A model generated the notes under the pieces. The model was not told the DNA's origin and made no database searches. It saw only the letters and a program-made list of their open reading frames with translations. Position numbers and translations under genes: made by a program. Shown here piece after piece: positions 33,961 through 46,903 of a stretch of DNA of 64,000 nucleotides (the first letter of the stretch is position 1; each line of letters begins with the position of its first letter). The stretch spans positions 62,001 through 126,000 of the forward strand of contig NZ_JASZYT010000002.1 in the NCBI RefSeq assembly GCF_030316765.1, read 5' to 3'. This stretch comes from Variovorax saccharolyticus (GTDB taxonomy: Bacteria > Pseudomonadota > Gammaproteobacteria > Burkholderiales > Burkholderiaceae_C).

Positions 33961-33974
33961 TATGGACGCCTCCC
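33961..33974 (+). repeat. subterminal inverted repeat, right end of the IS
   Basis: TATGGACGCCTCCC, the exact reverse complement of bases 35397-35410. It marks the transposase-distal (right) end of the IS1111-group element. Confidence 0.85.
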
Positions 33975-34226
33975 GTGTGGCAAGCAGGTGTTGGATTGCT
34001 GGCTTGGCGGATTGACTGCGGTCTTATATCCGGCCTTTCGGTGCAGACGGGCTCGCGCCTGCTGCTGGCCCTGATGGTGATTCGCGAGGTCGGAGCTCAT
34101 CTCAGCGTCGGGATTTGCGTCAGGCATACCCGAGGAGCGCATCAGCTTTACCGACCCACGGTCCAACCGTTTTGCCATCATTTCCTTCACCTCACTCGCA
34201 CACACTCATTGCGGCCTGAGCCGCGA
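33975..34226 (-). ncRNA. putative IS1111 bridge (seek) RNA region
   Basis: Non-coding right end of the IS, downstream of the transposase. On the plus strand, 34098-34107 (CATCTCAGCG) is identical to the flank just outside one end (35412-35421). AGGAGCGCA at 34133-34141 is the reverse complement of the flank just outside the other end (33950-33958). Between the two lies a 5-bp stem TCGGG/CCCGA with a 16-nt loop (34108-34133). One direct and one inverted match around a hairpin is the expected form of a target-binding loop. RNA ends and strand are not determined; the minus strand is assumed because the transposase is on it. Confidence 0.6.
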
Positions 34227-35276
34227 TCATGGGGCGGCCATCGCTTGCGCGGCCTGGCGTTGTGGGGGCACCGAATGCCACTGGGTGTCATAGCTGCGCC
34301 CGTGGGCGACCAGCGCCCAGGCCGTGCGCGCCAGCTTGTGCGCCAGCGCCACGGCCACGACATTGGCCGGTCGCCTGGCGAGCATCTGCGCGATCCAGGG
34401 CATGGGATTGGCTTGGCTCATGACTGCGCGCGCGCCGCTGACGAGCAAGGTGCGCAGGTAGGGATCACCGCGCTTGCTGATGGCCCCGATGCGCACCTTG
34501 CCGCCCGTGCCCTCGTGGCGCGGTGTCAGTCCCAGCGAGCAAGCAAACTCGCGCCCATTGCGCCAGCCGCGGCCGTCTCCCAAGGTGGCCGCCAGCGCCG
34601 TGGCACCCAGCAAGCCAATCCCCGGGACGGCACGCAGTTGCCGGGCGGTTCGCGATTCGCGTTGCACCACGGCCAGTTCGGCTTCAATCGCCTCCACGCG
34701 CTCCTCGATCTCGCGCAGCATGTGCAGTTGCGCGTCGAGCAGGTGCGTCATCAGTGCGGGTATTCGTGCATCGATATCCGCCCGATGCAAGGCGATCGCC
34801 TTCAGGCCCGCCTGCTTGCCCTGCGGCAGTGCCACGCCGAACTCGTAGAGCAGCCCCCGCATGGCATTGATGGTGGCCGTGCGCACGCTCACCCAGTGCG
34901 AGCGCAATCGGTGCGCCCCCTGGATGGCTTGCTGCTCGACGCTCTTGGCCGGAACCCGGCGAATATCGCTTTGCTGGGCTGCCAGCCAGATCGCGCGGGC
35001 GTCGGCCGCGTCGTCCTTGTTGCCGCGCACGAAGGCGTGCACCTGACGCGCCGGCAGCAACTCGACTTGGTGGCCCAGGGCGCTGAGCGTGCGCGCCCAG
35101 TGGTGGGCACCGCCGCAGGCCTCCATCACGATGCACGCTGGCTGGCGCTGAGCAAAGAAATCACTCAACTTGGCACGCGAGAGCTTCCTGCGCTTGATCT
35201 CGCCGGTGGCGGATTCGACCCAGTGGAGTTGCATGACGTGCTTTGCAATGTCCAGGCCAAAAGTCGTAGCATTCAT
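34227..35276 (-). CDS. IS110-family transposase (IS1111 group), DEDD type
   Basis: 349 aa, full length. The N-terminal RuvC-like DEDD domain shows [29 protein letters not shown] and [15 protein letters not shown]. The C-terminal part has [20 protein letters not shown] and [20 protein letters not shown], typical of IS1111-group enzymes (transposase_20). No frameshift is seen, so it may be active. These recombinases are guided by an RNA from the element's own non-coding end. Confidence 0.93.
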   Translation of the reverse strand: MNATTFGLDIAKHVMQLHWVESATGEIKRRKLSRAKLSDFFAQRQPACIVMEACGGAHHWARTLSALGHQVELLPARQVHAFVRGNKDDAADARAIWLAAQQSDIRRVPAKSVEQQAIQGAHRLRSHWVSVRTATINAMRGLLYEFGVALPQGKQAGLKAIALHRADIDARIPALMTHLLDAQLHMLREIEERVEAIEAELAVVQRESRTARQLRAVPGIGLLGATALAATLGDGRGWRNGREFACSLGLTPRHEGTGGKVRIGAISKRGDPYLRTLLVSGARAVMSQANPMPWIAQMLARRPANVVAVALAHKLARTAWALVAHGRSYDTQWHSVPPQRQAAQAMAAP

Positions 35277-35396
35277 TTCGGGGCCTCCGTCTCAAGTGGG
35301 GTTGTTGAGAGATTTCCACTTTGGCACTCGATGCCGTTCGACGCGAGGCCCCCTCGACTTCGTGCGACAGGGCCGCGTGGTCTCCCCGATCGGAGG

Positions 35397-35410
35397 GGGA
35401 GGCGTCCATA
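35397..35410 (-). repeat. subterminal inverted repeat, left end of the IS
   Basis: GGGAGGCGTCCATA, the exact reverse complement of bases 33961-33974. It marks the transposase-proximal (left) end, about 120 bp upstream of the transposase start. Confidence 0.85.
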
Positions 35411-35502
35411 CCATCTCAGCGGCGCAGAGGGGATCGCCCGTCCCGCACCGCCTGCCGCCGCCGCCCACAAGCCCAAAACCAAACATCGTCGAAAGCCAGG
35501 AA

Positions 35503-36168
35503 ATGCAGATAGAAGCCCAGCCCTTCACCTACGAATTCGACCTCGCCAAAACCGCCCTGGTCCTGATCGACATGCAGAGGGATTTCATCGAACCTGGCGG
35601 TTTCGGCGAAACCCTGGGCAACGACGTCTCGCTGCTCGAAGCCATCGTCCCCGCGACTAAAACAACCCTCGAAGCCTGGCGAGCCGCGGGCGGCCTGGTC
35701 GTCCAAACCCGGGAGGCCCACAAACCCGACCTCTCCGACTGCCCTCCCGCCAAGCGCAACCGCGGCAACCCCACATTGCGCATCGGCGACGCCGGCCCCA
35801 TGGGCCGCATCCTCGTGATGGGCGAACCCGGCAACCAGATCATCGAAGCCTTGGCGCCGGTCGAAGGCGAGATCGTGGTCGACAAGCCCGGCAAGGGCGC
35901 CTTCTATGCCACCGGCCTGCACGAGATGCTCAAGCGGCGCGGCATCACCCACCTGCTGTTCGGCGGCGTCACCACCGAGGTCTGCGTGCAGACCAGCATG
36001 CGCGAAGCCAACGATCGCGGCTACGACTGCCTGCTGCTGGAGGACTGCACCGAAAGCTACTTTCCGGCCTTCAAGGCGGCTGCCGTCGAGATGATCCGCG
36101 CCCAGGGCGGCATCGTCGGCTGGACCGCGCCCAGCGCCGCCTTGCTGGCCGCGCTCGGCACCCACTAA
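35503..36168 (+). CDS. second BiuH-family cysteine hydrolase (biuret/triuret hydrolase-like)
   Basis: 221 aa isochorismatase-fold enzyme, clearly paralogous to the BiuH-like protein upstream. Catalytic residues: Asp in IDMQRDF (D23/D27), K128 in DKPGKGAF and C161 in [10 protein letters not shown]; the glutamine Q201 in AQGGIVGW is kept. The substrate loop differs ([13 protein letters not shown] instead of FCGKGGYVD), so the substrate probably differs too. Triuret hydrolase (TrtA) belongs to this family and yields carboxybiuret, the AtzE substrate, which makes it an attractive candidate. That is inference. The IS lies just upstream, and the GntR gene starts one base after its stop. Confidence 0.8.
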   Translation: MQIEAQPFTYEFDLAKTALVLIDMQRDFIEPGGFGETLGNDVSLLEAIVPATKTTLEAWRAAGGLVVQTREAHKPDLSDCPPAKRNRGNPTLRIGDAGPMGRILVMGEPGNQIIEALAPVEGEIVVDKPGKGAFYATGLHEMLKRRGITHLLFGGVTTEVCVQTSMREANDRGYDCLLLEDCTESYFPAFKAAAVEMIRAQGGIVGWTAPSAALLAALGTH

Positions 36169-36169
36169 C

Positions 36170-36916
36170 ATGGCCTACGTGTCGACCGTTCGAATTCCTT
36201 CCAAGCCTCCCGCCACCGATCCCGTGTTCCGCACCCGGGCCGACGAGGTCTATGCGCAGCTCAAGCGCGACGTCGCCGAATTCAGCCTGGTCCCCGGCGA
36301 CCGCTTCACCGAAAACGAGATCAGCGAGCGCCTCGGCGTCTCGCGCACGCCGGTCCGGCAGGCGCTCTTCCGGCTGCAGCAGGAAGGCTTCGTCGAAGTG
36401 TTGTTCCGCAGCGGCTGGCGCGTGCTGCCTTTCGACTTCGACCAGTTCGAGCAGCTCTACGACCTGCGCATGGTGCTCGAGACCACCGCCGTGCACCGCC
36501 TGTGCGAAAGCGACCACCGCGTCGACCGCAGCCTGCTCGACACGCTGGCCGAAATCTGGCTCGTGCCGGCGGCGCAGCGCAGCGCCGACACGGTGCAGGT
36601 GGCGCAATGGGACGAGGCCTTTCATTGCTCGCTGGTCGCTGCCGCCGGCAACGGCGAGATGGCCCGCGTCCACCGCGACGTGACCGACCGCATCCGCATC
36701 ATCCGCCGGCTCGACTTCACCAAGCAGCCGCGCATCGACGCCACCTACGACGAGCACGCCAAGATCCTGAAGGCGATCCGGGCCAACCGCGGCGACCAGG
36801 CCGCGATGCTGCTGCGCGCCCACATCGAGACCAGCCAGGCCGAGGTGCGCAAGATCACGCTGCACCAGGTCCACATGGCGCGCCACGCGGGGCGGGCCAC
36901 CGTGCGCGGGCGCTGA
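36170..36916 (+). CDS. GntR-family regulator, FadR/FCD subgroup
   Basis: 248 aa. The winged helix at about 22-90 includes YAQLKRDVAEFSLVPGDRFT and SERLGVSRTPVRQALFRLQQ. The C-terminal FCD ligand-binding domain (about 95-235) has the metal/ligand residues in LYDLRMVLETTAV, WDEAFHCSLVAAAGN and YDEHAKILKAIRANRGDQAA. It starts one base after the second hydrolase gene and so is co-transcribed with it. It is the best candidate to bind the two CTTGT-N2-ACAAG-type operators. The ligand is probably a pathway intermediate. Confidence 0.88.
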   Translation: MAYVSTVRIPSKPPATDPVFRTRADEVYAQLKRDVAEFSLVPGDRFTENEISERLGVSRTPVRQALFRLQQEGFVEVLFRSGWRVLPFDFDQFEQLYDLRMVLETTAVHRLCESDHRVDRSLLDTLAEIWLVPAAQRSADTVQVAQWDEAFHCSLVAAAGNGEMARVHRDVTDRIRIIRRLDFTKQPRIDATYDEHAKILKAIRANRGDQAAMLLRAHIETSQAEVRKITLHQVHMARHAGRATVRGR

Positions 36917-36921
36917 TCGCG

Positions 36922-37830
36922 TCAGGAATGCGCCGCCAGGTGCGGCCGCAGCAAGTCCTCGAGCCAGTGCGAGAAAGCCTGCATCCGCTGCGAGAGATAG
37001 CGCCGATGCGGGTACACGAGGTTGACCGGCATCCGGCCGGGACGCGCATCCTGCATCACTTCGACCAGTTCACCGGCGCCCAGGTGCTCCCGCACGTCGA
37101 ATGCCGGCACCTGGATCAGTCCCAGCCCGGCCAGCGCGCAGGCAATGTAGGTTTCGGCGTTGTTCGCGCTGACCCGGCTGGGCGGGTGCATGGTGCGGGC
37201 GTCGCCGCCATCCATCCACTCCCAGGGCGCGGCCCGCCCGCTGGTGGGCGACTGGTAGTCGATCACCCAGTGCCGTGACAGCGCCTCCGGCCCGCTTGGC
37301 GTTCCGTGCTTCGCCAGGTAGGCCGGGCTGGCGCAGTTGACCAGTTCGAAGGCTCCCAGCGGGCGCGCGACCAGGCTGCTGGGCGCCAGCGGGCCCACCC
37401 GCATCGCGCAGTCCACGCCCTCCTGCACGAGGTCGATGGCGCGGTCGGTCGAGCCCAGGTCGATGTCCATCCTCGGATGGCGGTCGAGGAAGTCCGGCAG
37501 CGCGGGTGCGATCAGGCGCCGGGCGATGCGGCTGGGCACGTCGACCCGCAAGCGGCCGCTGATCGCGCCGGCGGCCGGGCGCGACTGCTGCTCCAGGTCC
37601 TCCATGTCCGCCACGATCGCGGCGGCGCGCTCCAGCAGCGCCTCGCCGTCCAGGGTCAGGACGACCCGGCGCGTCGTGCGGTGCAGCAGCCGCACCCCCA
37701 GGCGACGCTCCAGCTGCTGCATCGCCAGCGAGGCCGTGGCGCGGGGCAGGTCGAGCTGGTCCGCCGCTTGGGCAAAGCTGCCGCAGGCGGCGATGCGCAA
37801 GAAGATTCGAAGCTGGTCGACGCGGTCCAT
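36922..37830 (-). CDS. LysR-family transcriptional regulator
   Basis: 302 aa. The N-terminal helix-turn-helix (about 1-60) includes RVDQLRIFLRIAACGSFAQA and LDLPRATASLAMQQLERRLG. A type-2 periplasmic-binding-like effector domain follows. It is divergent from the SDR gene across a 111-bp AT-richer gap, the classic arrangement for a LysR regulator and its target. It converges on the GntR gene with 5 bp between them. The effector is unknown. Confidence 0.9.
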   Translation of the reverse strand: MDRVDQLRIFLRIAACGSFAQAADQLDLPRATASLAMQQLERRLGVRLLHRTTRRVVLTLDGEALLERAAAIVADMEDLEQQSRPAAGAISGRLRVDVPSRIARRLIAPALPDFLDRHPRMDIDLGSTDRAIDLVQEGVDCAMRVGPLAPSSLVARPLGAFELVNCASPAYLAKHGTPSGPEALSRHWVIDYQSPTSGRAAPWEWMDGGDARTMHPPSRVSANNAETYIACALAGLGLIQVPAFDVREHLGAGELVEVMQDARPGRMPVNLVYPHRRYLSQRMQAFSHWLEDLLRPHLAAHS

Positions 37831-37941
37831 GTCGGTTGATTGATTAGATTTTCTGTATTGACTGGCACTTGATTCTCCATTTATCCAGGAACGCTTGGTC
37901 AATAGACTGCGCTGAATCTCAATCAACCAAGGAGAGCAGCG

Positions 37942-38718
37942 ATGTCGGACAAGCACAGCATCCAGGGCAAGGTGGTCCTGATCGCCGGTGGCGCGAAGAA
38001 CCTGGGCGGCCTGATCGCGCGCGACCTGGCGCGGCAGGGGGCCAGGGCGGTGGCGATCCACTACAACAGCGCGGCCAGCAAGGCCGATGCCGACGCCACC
38101 GTGGCGGCGATCGAGGAGGCCGGTGCCACGGCCCTTGTGCTGCAGGCCGACCTGACTTCCGCCGGCGCGGTCGAGAAGCTCTTTGCCGACACCGTGGCAG
38201 CCGTGGGCCGACCCGACATCGCCATCAACACGGTCGGCAAGGTCCTGAAGAAGCCGATCGCCGAAATCAGCGAGAGCGAGTACGACGAGATGAGTGCCGT
38301 CAACGCGAAGACCGCCTTCTTCTTCCTCAAGGAGGCGGGCCGCAACGTCAATGACAACGGCAAGGTCCTGACCGTCGTCACGTCGCTGCTGGGCGCATTC
38401 ACGCCTTTCTATGCGTCCTATGCGGGCACCAAAGCCCCGGTGGAGCACTTCACCCGCGCGGCTGCCAAGGAGTTCGGCGCGCGCGGCATCTCGGTCACGG
38501 CCGTCGGGCCCGGACCGATGGACACGCCCTTCTTCTACCCCGCCGAGGGCGCCGATGCGGTGGCGTACCACAAGACCGCGGCGGCGCTGTCGGCGTTCTC
38601 GCCATCGGGGCTCACGCACATCGAGGATGTCGTGCCCTTCATCCGCCACCTGGTCAGCGATGGCTGGTGGGTGACCGGGCAGACGATCCTCATCAACGGC
38701 GGCTACACGACCAAGTAA
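37942..38718 (+). CDS. short-chain dehydrogenase/reductase
   Basis: 258 aa SDR. The coenzyme-binding motif is GGAKNLGGLIA (an unusual Asn-Leu form of GxxxGxG). The catalytic Ser/Tyr/Lys lie in VVTSLLGAFTPFYASYAGTK. The C-terminus VTGQTILINGGYTTK is typical. AAGGAGAG precedes the ATG. Probably controlled by the divergent LysR gene. Substrate unknown. Confidence 0.88.
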   Translation: MSDKHSIQGKVVLIAGGAKNLGGLIARDLARQGARAVAIHYNSAASKADADATVAAIEEAGATALVLQADLTSAGAVEKLFADTVAAVGRPDIAINTVGKVLKKPIAEISESEYDEMSAVNAKTAFFFLKEAGRNVNDNGKVLTVVTSLLGAFTPFYASYAGTKAPVEHFTRAAAKEFGARGISVTAVGPGPMDTPFFYPAEGADAVAYHKTAAALSAFSPSGLTHIEDVVPFIRHLVSDGWWVTGQTILINGGYTTK

Positions 38719-38777
38719 GCTGGCGCCGGCCCGGCATCGCGAGTTTCCGGGTCGCCCTGCCAACGGAAGGAGCATCC

Positions 38778-39053
38778 ATGCATGTAGCGATGGTGATCGG
38801 CACCGGCATCCTGTTGCTGTGCGTGTTCGTGTCTTTCGGCTGGCTGTGGGGTGCCAGTGCCGCCGGCATGGCCCTGGCAGCCAAGGCCTTCGTGCCTGTC
38901 TGGCTGGCCCTGGCCTGCATCAACATGTGGGTCGGCGTCAGCCACGCGGGCTACACCGTGCGCCAGGAGGCGCCGATTCTGGTGCTGGTCTTCGCGGTCC
39001 CGGCGGTATTGGCCGCCATCGCCGCCTGGCAGCTGTCGCGCGGTCAGATCTGA
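38778..39053 (+). CDS. small membrane protein, 91 aa
   Basis: A 91-aa protein with three hydrophobic helices (about residues 3-22, 28-48 and 66-84), with VGVSHAGYTVRQEAP between the second and third. A strong AAGGAG lies before the ATG. It follows the SDR gene by 59 bases and its 3' end overlaps the convergent xthA gene by 10 bases. No family is recognised. Confidence 0.7.
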   Translation: MHVAMVIGTGILLLCVFVSFGWLWGASAAGMALAAKAFVPVWLALACINMWVGVSHAGYTVRQEAPILVLVFAVPAVLAAIAAWQLSRGQI

Positions 39054-39847
39054 AAGTCGTAGTCCACCGTGATCGGCGCGTGGTCGCTGAACTTGATGGT
39101 CTTGAAGATCTGCTCCTCGCGCGCCAGCGCCGCCAGCTTCGGCGTCGCCAGGTGGTAGTCCAGGCGCCACCCCACGTTGTTCGCGTAGGCCTGGCCGCGG
39201 TTGCTCCACCAGGTGTAGGCGTCGCCGGTCGTCTCGGGCTTGAGCATCCGGTAGACGTCGACCAGCCCCGCGCCATCGGCGCCGGCGTCGAGCAGCTTCG
39301 TCATCCAGGCCCGCTCCTCGGGCAGGAAGCCGCTGTTCTTCTGGTTGCCGCGCCAGTTCTTGAGGTCGATCTCCTTGTGGGCGATGTTGATGTCGCCGCA
39401 GAGGATGAACTCGCGCTCGCGCTTGAGCGCGTTCAGGTGCGGGAAGAAGCCCTTGAGGAAACGGAATTTCGCCGCCTGCCGCTCTTCGCCCGACGAGCCG
39501 CTGGGGAAGTAGCAGCTGATGATCGACAGTTTCCGCTTCGGGGTGTCGAAGCGCAGCTCGAGGTAGCGCCCTTCGGCGTCGAACTCGGTGTCTCCCCAGC
39601 CCACCACCACGTCGCTGGGCGCATGCCTGGTGTAGATCGCGGTGCCCGCATAGCCCTTTTTCTCGGCGAAATGGAAGTGGCCCTTGAGGCCCGCCATCTC
39701 CTCGAAGCGGCCCTCGATGTCGCTGGCCTGGACCCTGATCTCCTGCATGCAAATACAATCCGGCGCCAGTTCCGCCACCCAGTCGGCGACGCCCTTGGTG
39801 GCGGCGGAGCGCAGGCCGTTGAGGTTGAGGCTGGTCAGTTTGAACAC
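39044..39847 (-). CDS. xthA: exodeoxyribonuclease III
   Basis: 267 aa of the endonuclease/exonuclease/phosphatase fold. Active-site segments are SLNLNGLRSA, CMQEIRVQ (Glu metal ligand), SGSSGEERQ, LCGDINIAHKEIDLKNW (Asp/Asn) and FSDHAPITVDY (Asp-His). It acts on abasic sites and as a 3'-5' exonuclease in base-excision repair. The start is GTG at 39847. The gene is divergent from pyrE with 13 bp between start codons. Confidence 0.93.
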   Translation of the reverse strand: MFKLTSLNLNGLRSAATKGVADWVAELAPDCICMQEIRVQASDIEGRFEEMAGLKGHFHFAEKKGYAGTAIYTRHAPSDVVVGWGDTEFDAEGRYLELRFDTPKRKLSIISCYFPSGSSGEERQAAKFRFLKGFFPHLNALKREREFILCGDINIAHKEIDLKNWRGNQKNSGFLPEERAWMTKLLDAGADGAGLVDVYRMLKPETTGDAYTWWSNRGQAYANNVGWRLDYHLATPKLAALAREEQIFKTIKFSDHAPITVDYDFQI

Positions 39848-39860
39848 GAGGACATTCCCT

Positions 39861-40547
39861 ATGGCTGAAAAGAAGATCGATGAGGACAGCGCGCTGGCAC
39901 AGGATTTCGTGCAGTTCGCGCTCGAGTCGGGGGTGCTGCGCTTCGGCCAGTTCAAGACCAAGGCCGGCCGCATGAGCCCCTATTTCTTCAATGCGGGCCT
40001 GTTCGACGATGGCGCCAAGCTCGCCCGGCTGGCCGAATTCTATGCAGACCGGCTGATCGCCAGCGGGCTCGAGTTCGACATGATCTTCGGCCCGGCCTAC
40101 AAGGGCATCCCGCTGGGCGCCACGGTGGCGGCCGAGCTGGCGCGCCGCGGCCGCAACGTGCCCTTCGCCTACAACCGCAAGGAAGCCAAGGACCATGGCG
40201 AGGGCGGCACGCTGGTCGGTGCGCCGCTCAAGGGCCGGGTGCTAATCGTCGACGACGTGATGTCGGCCGGCACCGCGGTGCGCGAGTCGATCGCCGCCAT
40301 CCGTGCCGCCGGCGCGACCCCGCACGCGGTCGCGATCGCACTCGACCGCCAGGAGAAGGCTACCGAGAACGGCGCCGACGTGGACCACAGCGCCGTGCAA
40401 TATGTACGCAATCAGCTCGGGCTTGCAGTTATTTCCATCGCAACGCTGGACGACTTGTTACAGTATCTGTCAGGCCGCGCCGATGACGAACTGGGCGCCC
40501 ACCGCCCGCACGTGCTGGCGTACCGGGCACGTTATGGCGCAGGCTGA
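39861..40547 (+). CDS. pyrE: orotate phosphoribosyltransferase
   Basis: 228 aa. It joins orotate and PRPP to make orotidine monophosphate in pyrimidine synthesis. The PRPP-binding motif is VLIVDDVMSAGTAVRE; other conserved parts are LRFGQFKTKAGRMSPYFFN and FGPAYKGIPLGATVAAEL. GAGGA precedes the ATG. The xthA-pyrE divergent arrangement is common in this bacterial group. A DUF4124 protein gene follows after 21 bases. Confidence 0.95.
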   Translation: MAEKKIDEDSALAQDFVQFALESGVLRFGQFKTKAGRMSPYFFNAGLFDDGAKLARLAEFYADRLIASGLEFDMIFGPAYKGIPLGATVAAELARRGRNVPFAYNRKEAKDHGEGGTLVGAPLKGRVLIVDDVMSAGTAVRESIAAIRAAGATPHAVAIALDRQEKATENGADVDHSAVQYVRNQLGLAVISIATLDDLLQYLSGRADDELGAHRPHVLAYRARYGAG

Positions 40548-40568
40548 TTCAACCTGTCTGAAGGACTG

Positions 40569-41249
40569 ATGTTGGCGAGCACCCAAGCACTGAAGGCTTT
40601 TCTGGCGTTTTCGCTGGCCGCGGCCAGTGGGGTGCATGCACAGCAGCAACCGTCCGGCGGCGCCCGGCCGTCGAGCGCCATCTACAGCTGCACCGACGCC
40701 CGCGGCCGCACCATCACCGCCGATCGTCCGATCGCCGACTGCATCGACCGCGAGCAGCGCGAGCTCAATCCGAGCGGCACCACGCGGCGCAAGGTCGAAC
40801 CCACCTACACGGCGCGCGAGCAGGCCGAGCGCGAGGAGCGCGAGCGTCAGGCCCAGCTGCAGGCGGCGCGGCTGGTCGAGGAGCGCCGGCGCGAGCGCGC
40901 CCTGCTGGTTCGCTATCCCACCCCGGTGGCTCACGACCGCGAGCGCGCCGAGGCACTGGTGCAGATCGACGTCGTGATCCAGGCGGCCCGCAAGCGGCTG
41001 GCCGAGCTCGGCGAAGACCGCAAGCGGGTCGACGACGAACTCGAGTTCTACAAGAAAGACCCGGCCAAGGCGCCCGATGCGCTGCGCCGCCGGATCGAGG
41101 ACATCGCCCGCAGCGTGGCGGTCCAGAACCGCTTCATCGGCGAGCAGGAAGACGAGAAGAAGCGCGTCAATGCGCGCTTCGACGAGGAGCAGGCCAAGCT
41201 CGCGCCGCTCTGGGCCGCGAACACGGCTGCGGCCCAGAAGTCGAAGTAA
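40569..41249 (+). CDS. exported DUF4124-type protein with coiled coil
   Basis: 226 aa. Signal peptide (residues 1-24, cleavage near VHAQQQ). The DUF4124-like start AIYSCTDARGRTITADRPIA carries a conserved Cys pair with ADCID. A long charged helical region (about 85-215) is rich in Glu, Arg and Lys and is predicted coiled coil. Probably periplasmic; function unknown. It converges on gatB. Confidence 0.8.
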   Translation: MLASTQALKAFLAFSLAAASGVHAQQQPSGGARPSSAIYSCTDARGRTITADRPIADCIDREQRELNPSGTTRRKVEPTYTAREQAEREERERQAQLQAARLVEERRRERALLVRYPTPVAHDRERAEALVQIDVVIQAARKRLAELGEDRKRVDDELEFYKKDPAKAPDALRRRIEDIARSVAVQNRFIGEQEDEKKRVNARFDEEQAKLAPLWAANTAAAQKSK

Positions 41250-41272
41250 GCCGCGCAGCCGTGCCTGGCTAG

Positions 41273-45826
<4,554 letters not shown>

Positions 45827-45901
45827 AGGTCTGGCGGAGCCGGATCCGCCGCAATCCCCTTCAACCCTTCAAACAGCGCAGCTCTCGTGGCATAACGCGT
45901 C

Positions 45902-46903
45902 ATGCCGCTCGGCACCCTGGACCGCACCGCTCCGCCCCTCTTCAACCAGGGGCCGTCGGCGCTGAGCAAGCTGATCTTCTTCAGCGCGCTGGCGCTGTTC
46001 CTGATGGTGGCCGATGCGCGCCTCCATATCGTGCAGCCGATCCGCCTCGCGATCGGCGCGGTGCTCTACCCGGTGCAATGGCTGGCCCTGAAGCCGGTGC
46101 AGCTGGTGGCCGCAGGTGGCCGCTACCTCGAAGACCTGCAGCTTGCGCAGGACCAGGAGGCCGCTGCCCGCAAGGCGCTCGCGCTTCAGTCCGAGCGCGC
46201 CAGCCAGGCCGACACGCTGGCCCAGGAGAACGCCCGGCTGCGCTCGCTGCTCGAACTGCGCCAGACCACTCAGACGCCGGGCCGGGCGGCCGAGGTGCTG
46301 TACGACGCCGCCGACCCCTACACCCGCAAGCTCGTGATCGACCAGGGCCTCGCGAACGGCATCGCGCCCGGCTCGCCGGTGATCGACGAGCACGGCGTGC
46401 TCGGCCAGGTGACGCAGGTGCAGCCCTTCTCGAGCGAGATCACGCTGGTGATCGACCGCGACCTCGCGATCCCGGTGCAGAACGTGCGCACCGGCGCCCG
46501 CAGCGTGGCTTTCGGCGACGCCAGCGCCCATGGCGGCGGGCTCGAACTGCGCTTCATGCAGGCCAATTCGGATGTGCAAGAGGGCGACGTGCTGACCACC
46601 AGCGGCGTCGACGGCGTCTATCCGCCGGGCCTGCCGGTGGCGAAGATCGATCGCATCGAGCGCCGCGCCGACTCCGCGTTCGCACGCATCCACTGCCAGC
46701 CGCTGGCGCACGTGAGCGCGGCGCGCTACGTGCTCGTGCTGGCGCCCAGCGGCTCGCAGGCGGTGCCCAAGCCGACGCCGCCCAACACGCCCTCGGCGGT
46801 CGCGGCCAAAAAGAAGGCCGACAAGGCGGATGCCAAGGCCGACGCCAAGGCCGAAGCCAAGGCCAGCAAGAAGACCGACAAGAAAGAGGCGGCCCCGCGA
46901 TGA
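45902..46903 (+). CDS. mreC: rod shape-determining protein MreC
   Basis: 333 aa. Short N-terminal cytoplasmic tail, TM helix at about 24-39 (LIFFSALALFLMVADA), a coiled coil (about 80-120), then beta-domains with QGLANGIAPGSPVIDEHGVL and DVLTTSGVDGVYPPGLPVA. The last 35 residues are a low-complexity Lys/Ala tail not found in short homologues, probably periplasmic and disordered. The stop overlaps the mreD start by 4 bases. Confidence 0.94.
   Translation: MPLGTLDRTAPPLFNQGPSALSKLIFFSALALFLMVADARLHIVQPIRLAIGAVLYPVQWLALKPVQLVAAGGRYLEDLQLAQDQEAAARKALALQSERASQADTLAQENARLRSLLELRQTTQTPGRAAEVLYDAADPYTRKLVIDQGLANGIAPGSPVIDEHGVLGQVTQVQPFSSEITLVIDRDLAIPVQNVRTGARSVAFGDASAHGGGLELRFMQANSDVQEGDVLTTSGVDGVYPPGLPVAKIDRIERRADSAFARIHCQPLAHVSAARYVLVLAPSGSQAVPKPTPPNTPSAVAAKKKADKADAKADAKAEAKASKKTDKKEAAPR

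Larger units (their letters stand above)
33961..35410 (-). mobile_element. IS110-family insertion sequence, IS1111 group
   Basis: The element is bounded by inverted repeats TATGGACGCCTCCC (33961-33974) and GGGAGGCGTCCATA (35397-35410), 1,450 bp apart, each a few bases from the probable true ends. IS1111-group elements have such subterminal repeats and make no target duplication; none is seen. It carries one DEDD transposase gene and a longer non-coding right end (33975-34226), where this group encodes its bridge/seek RNA. It lies between the BMP transporter ATPase gene and the second hydrolase gene. Confidence 0.85.

Noticed and set aside
33771..34205. Minus-strand 144-codon open frame across the IS end and the flanking repeat
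   Set aside because: It crosses the IS boundary, is composed of repeat-derived Arg/Ser-rich peptide, and covers the probable guide-RNA region.
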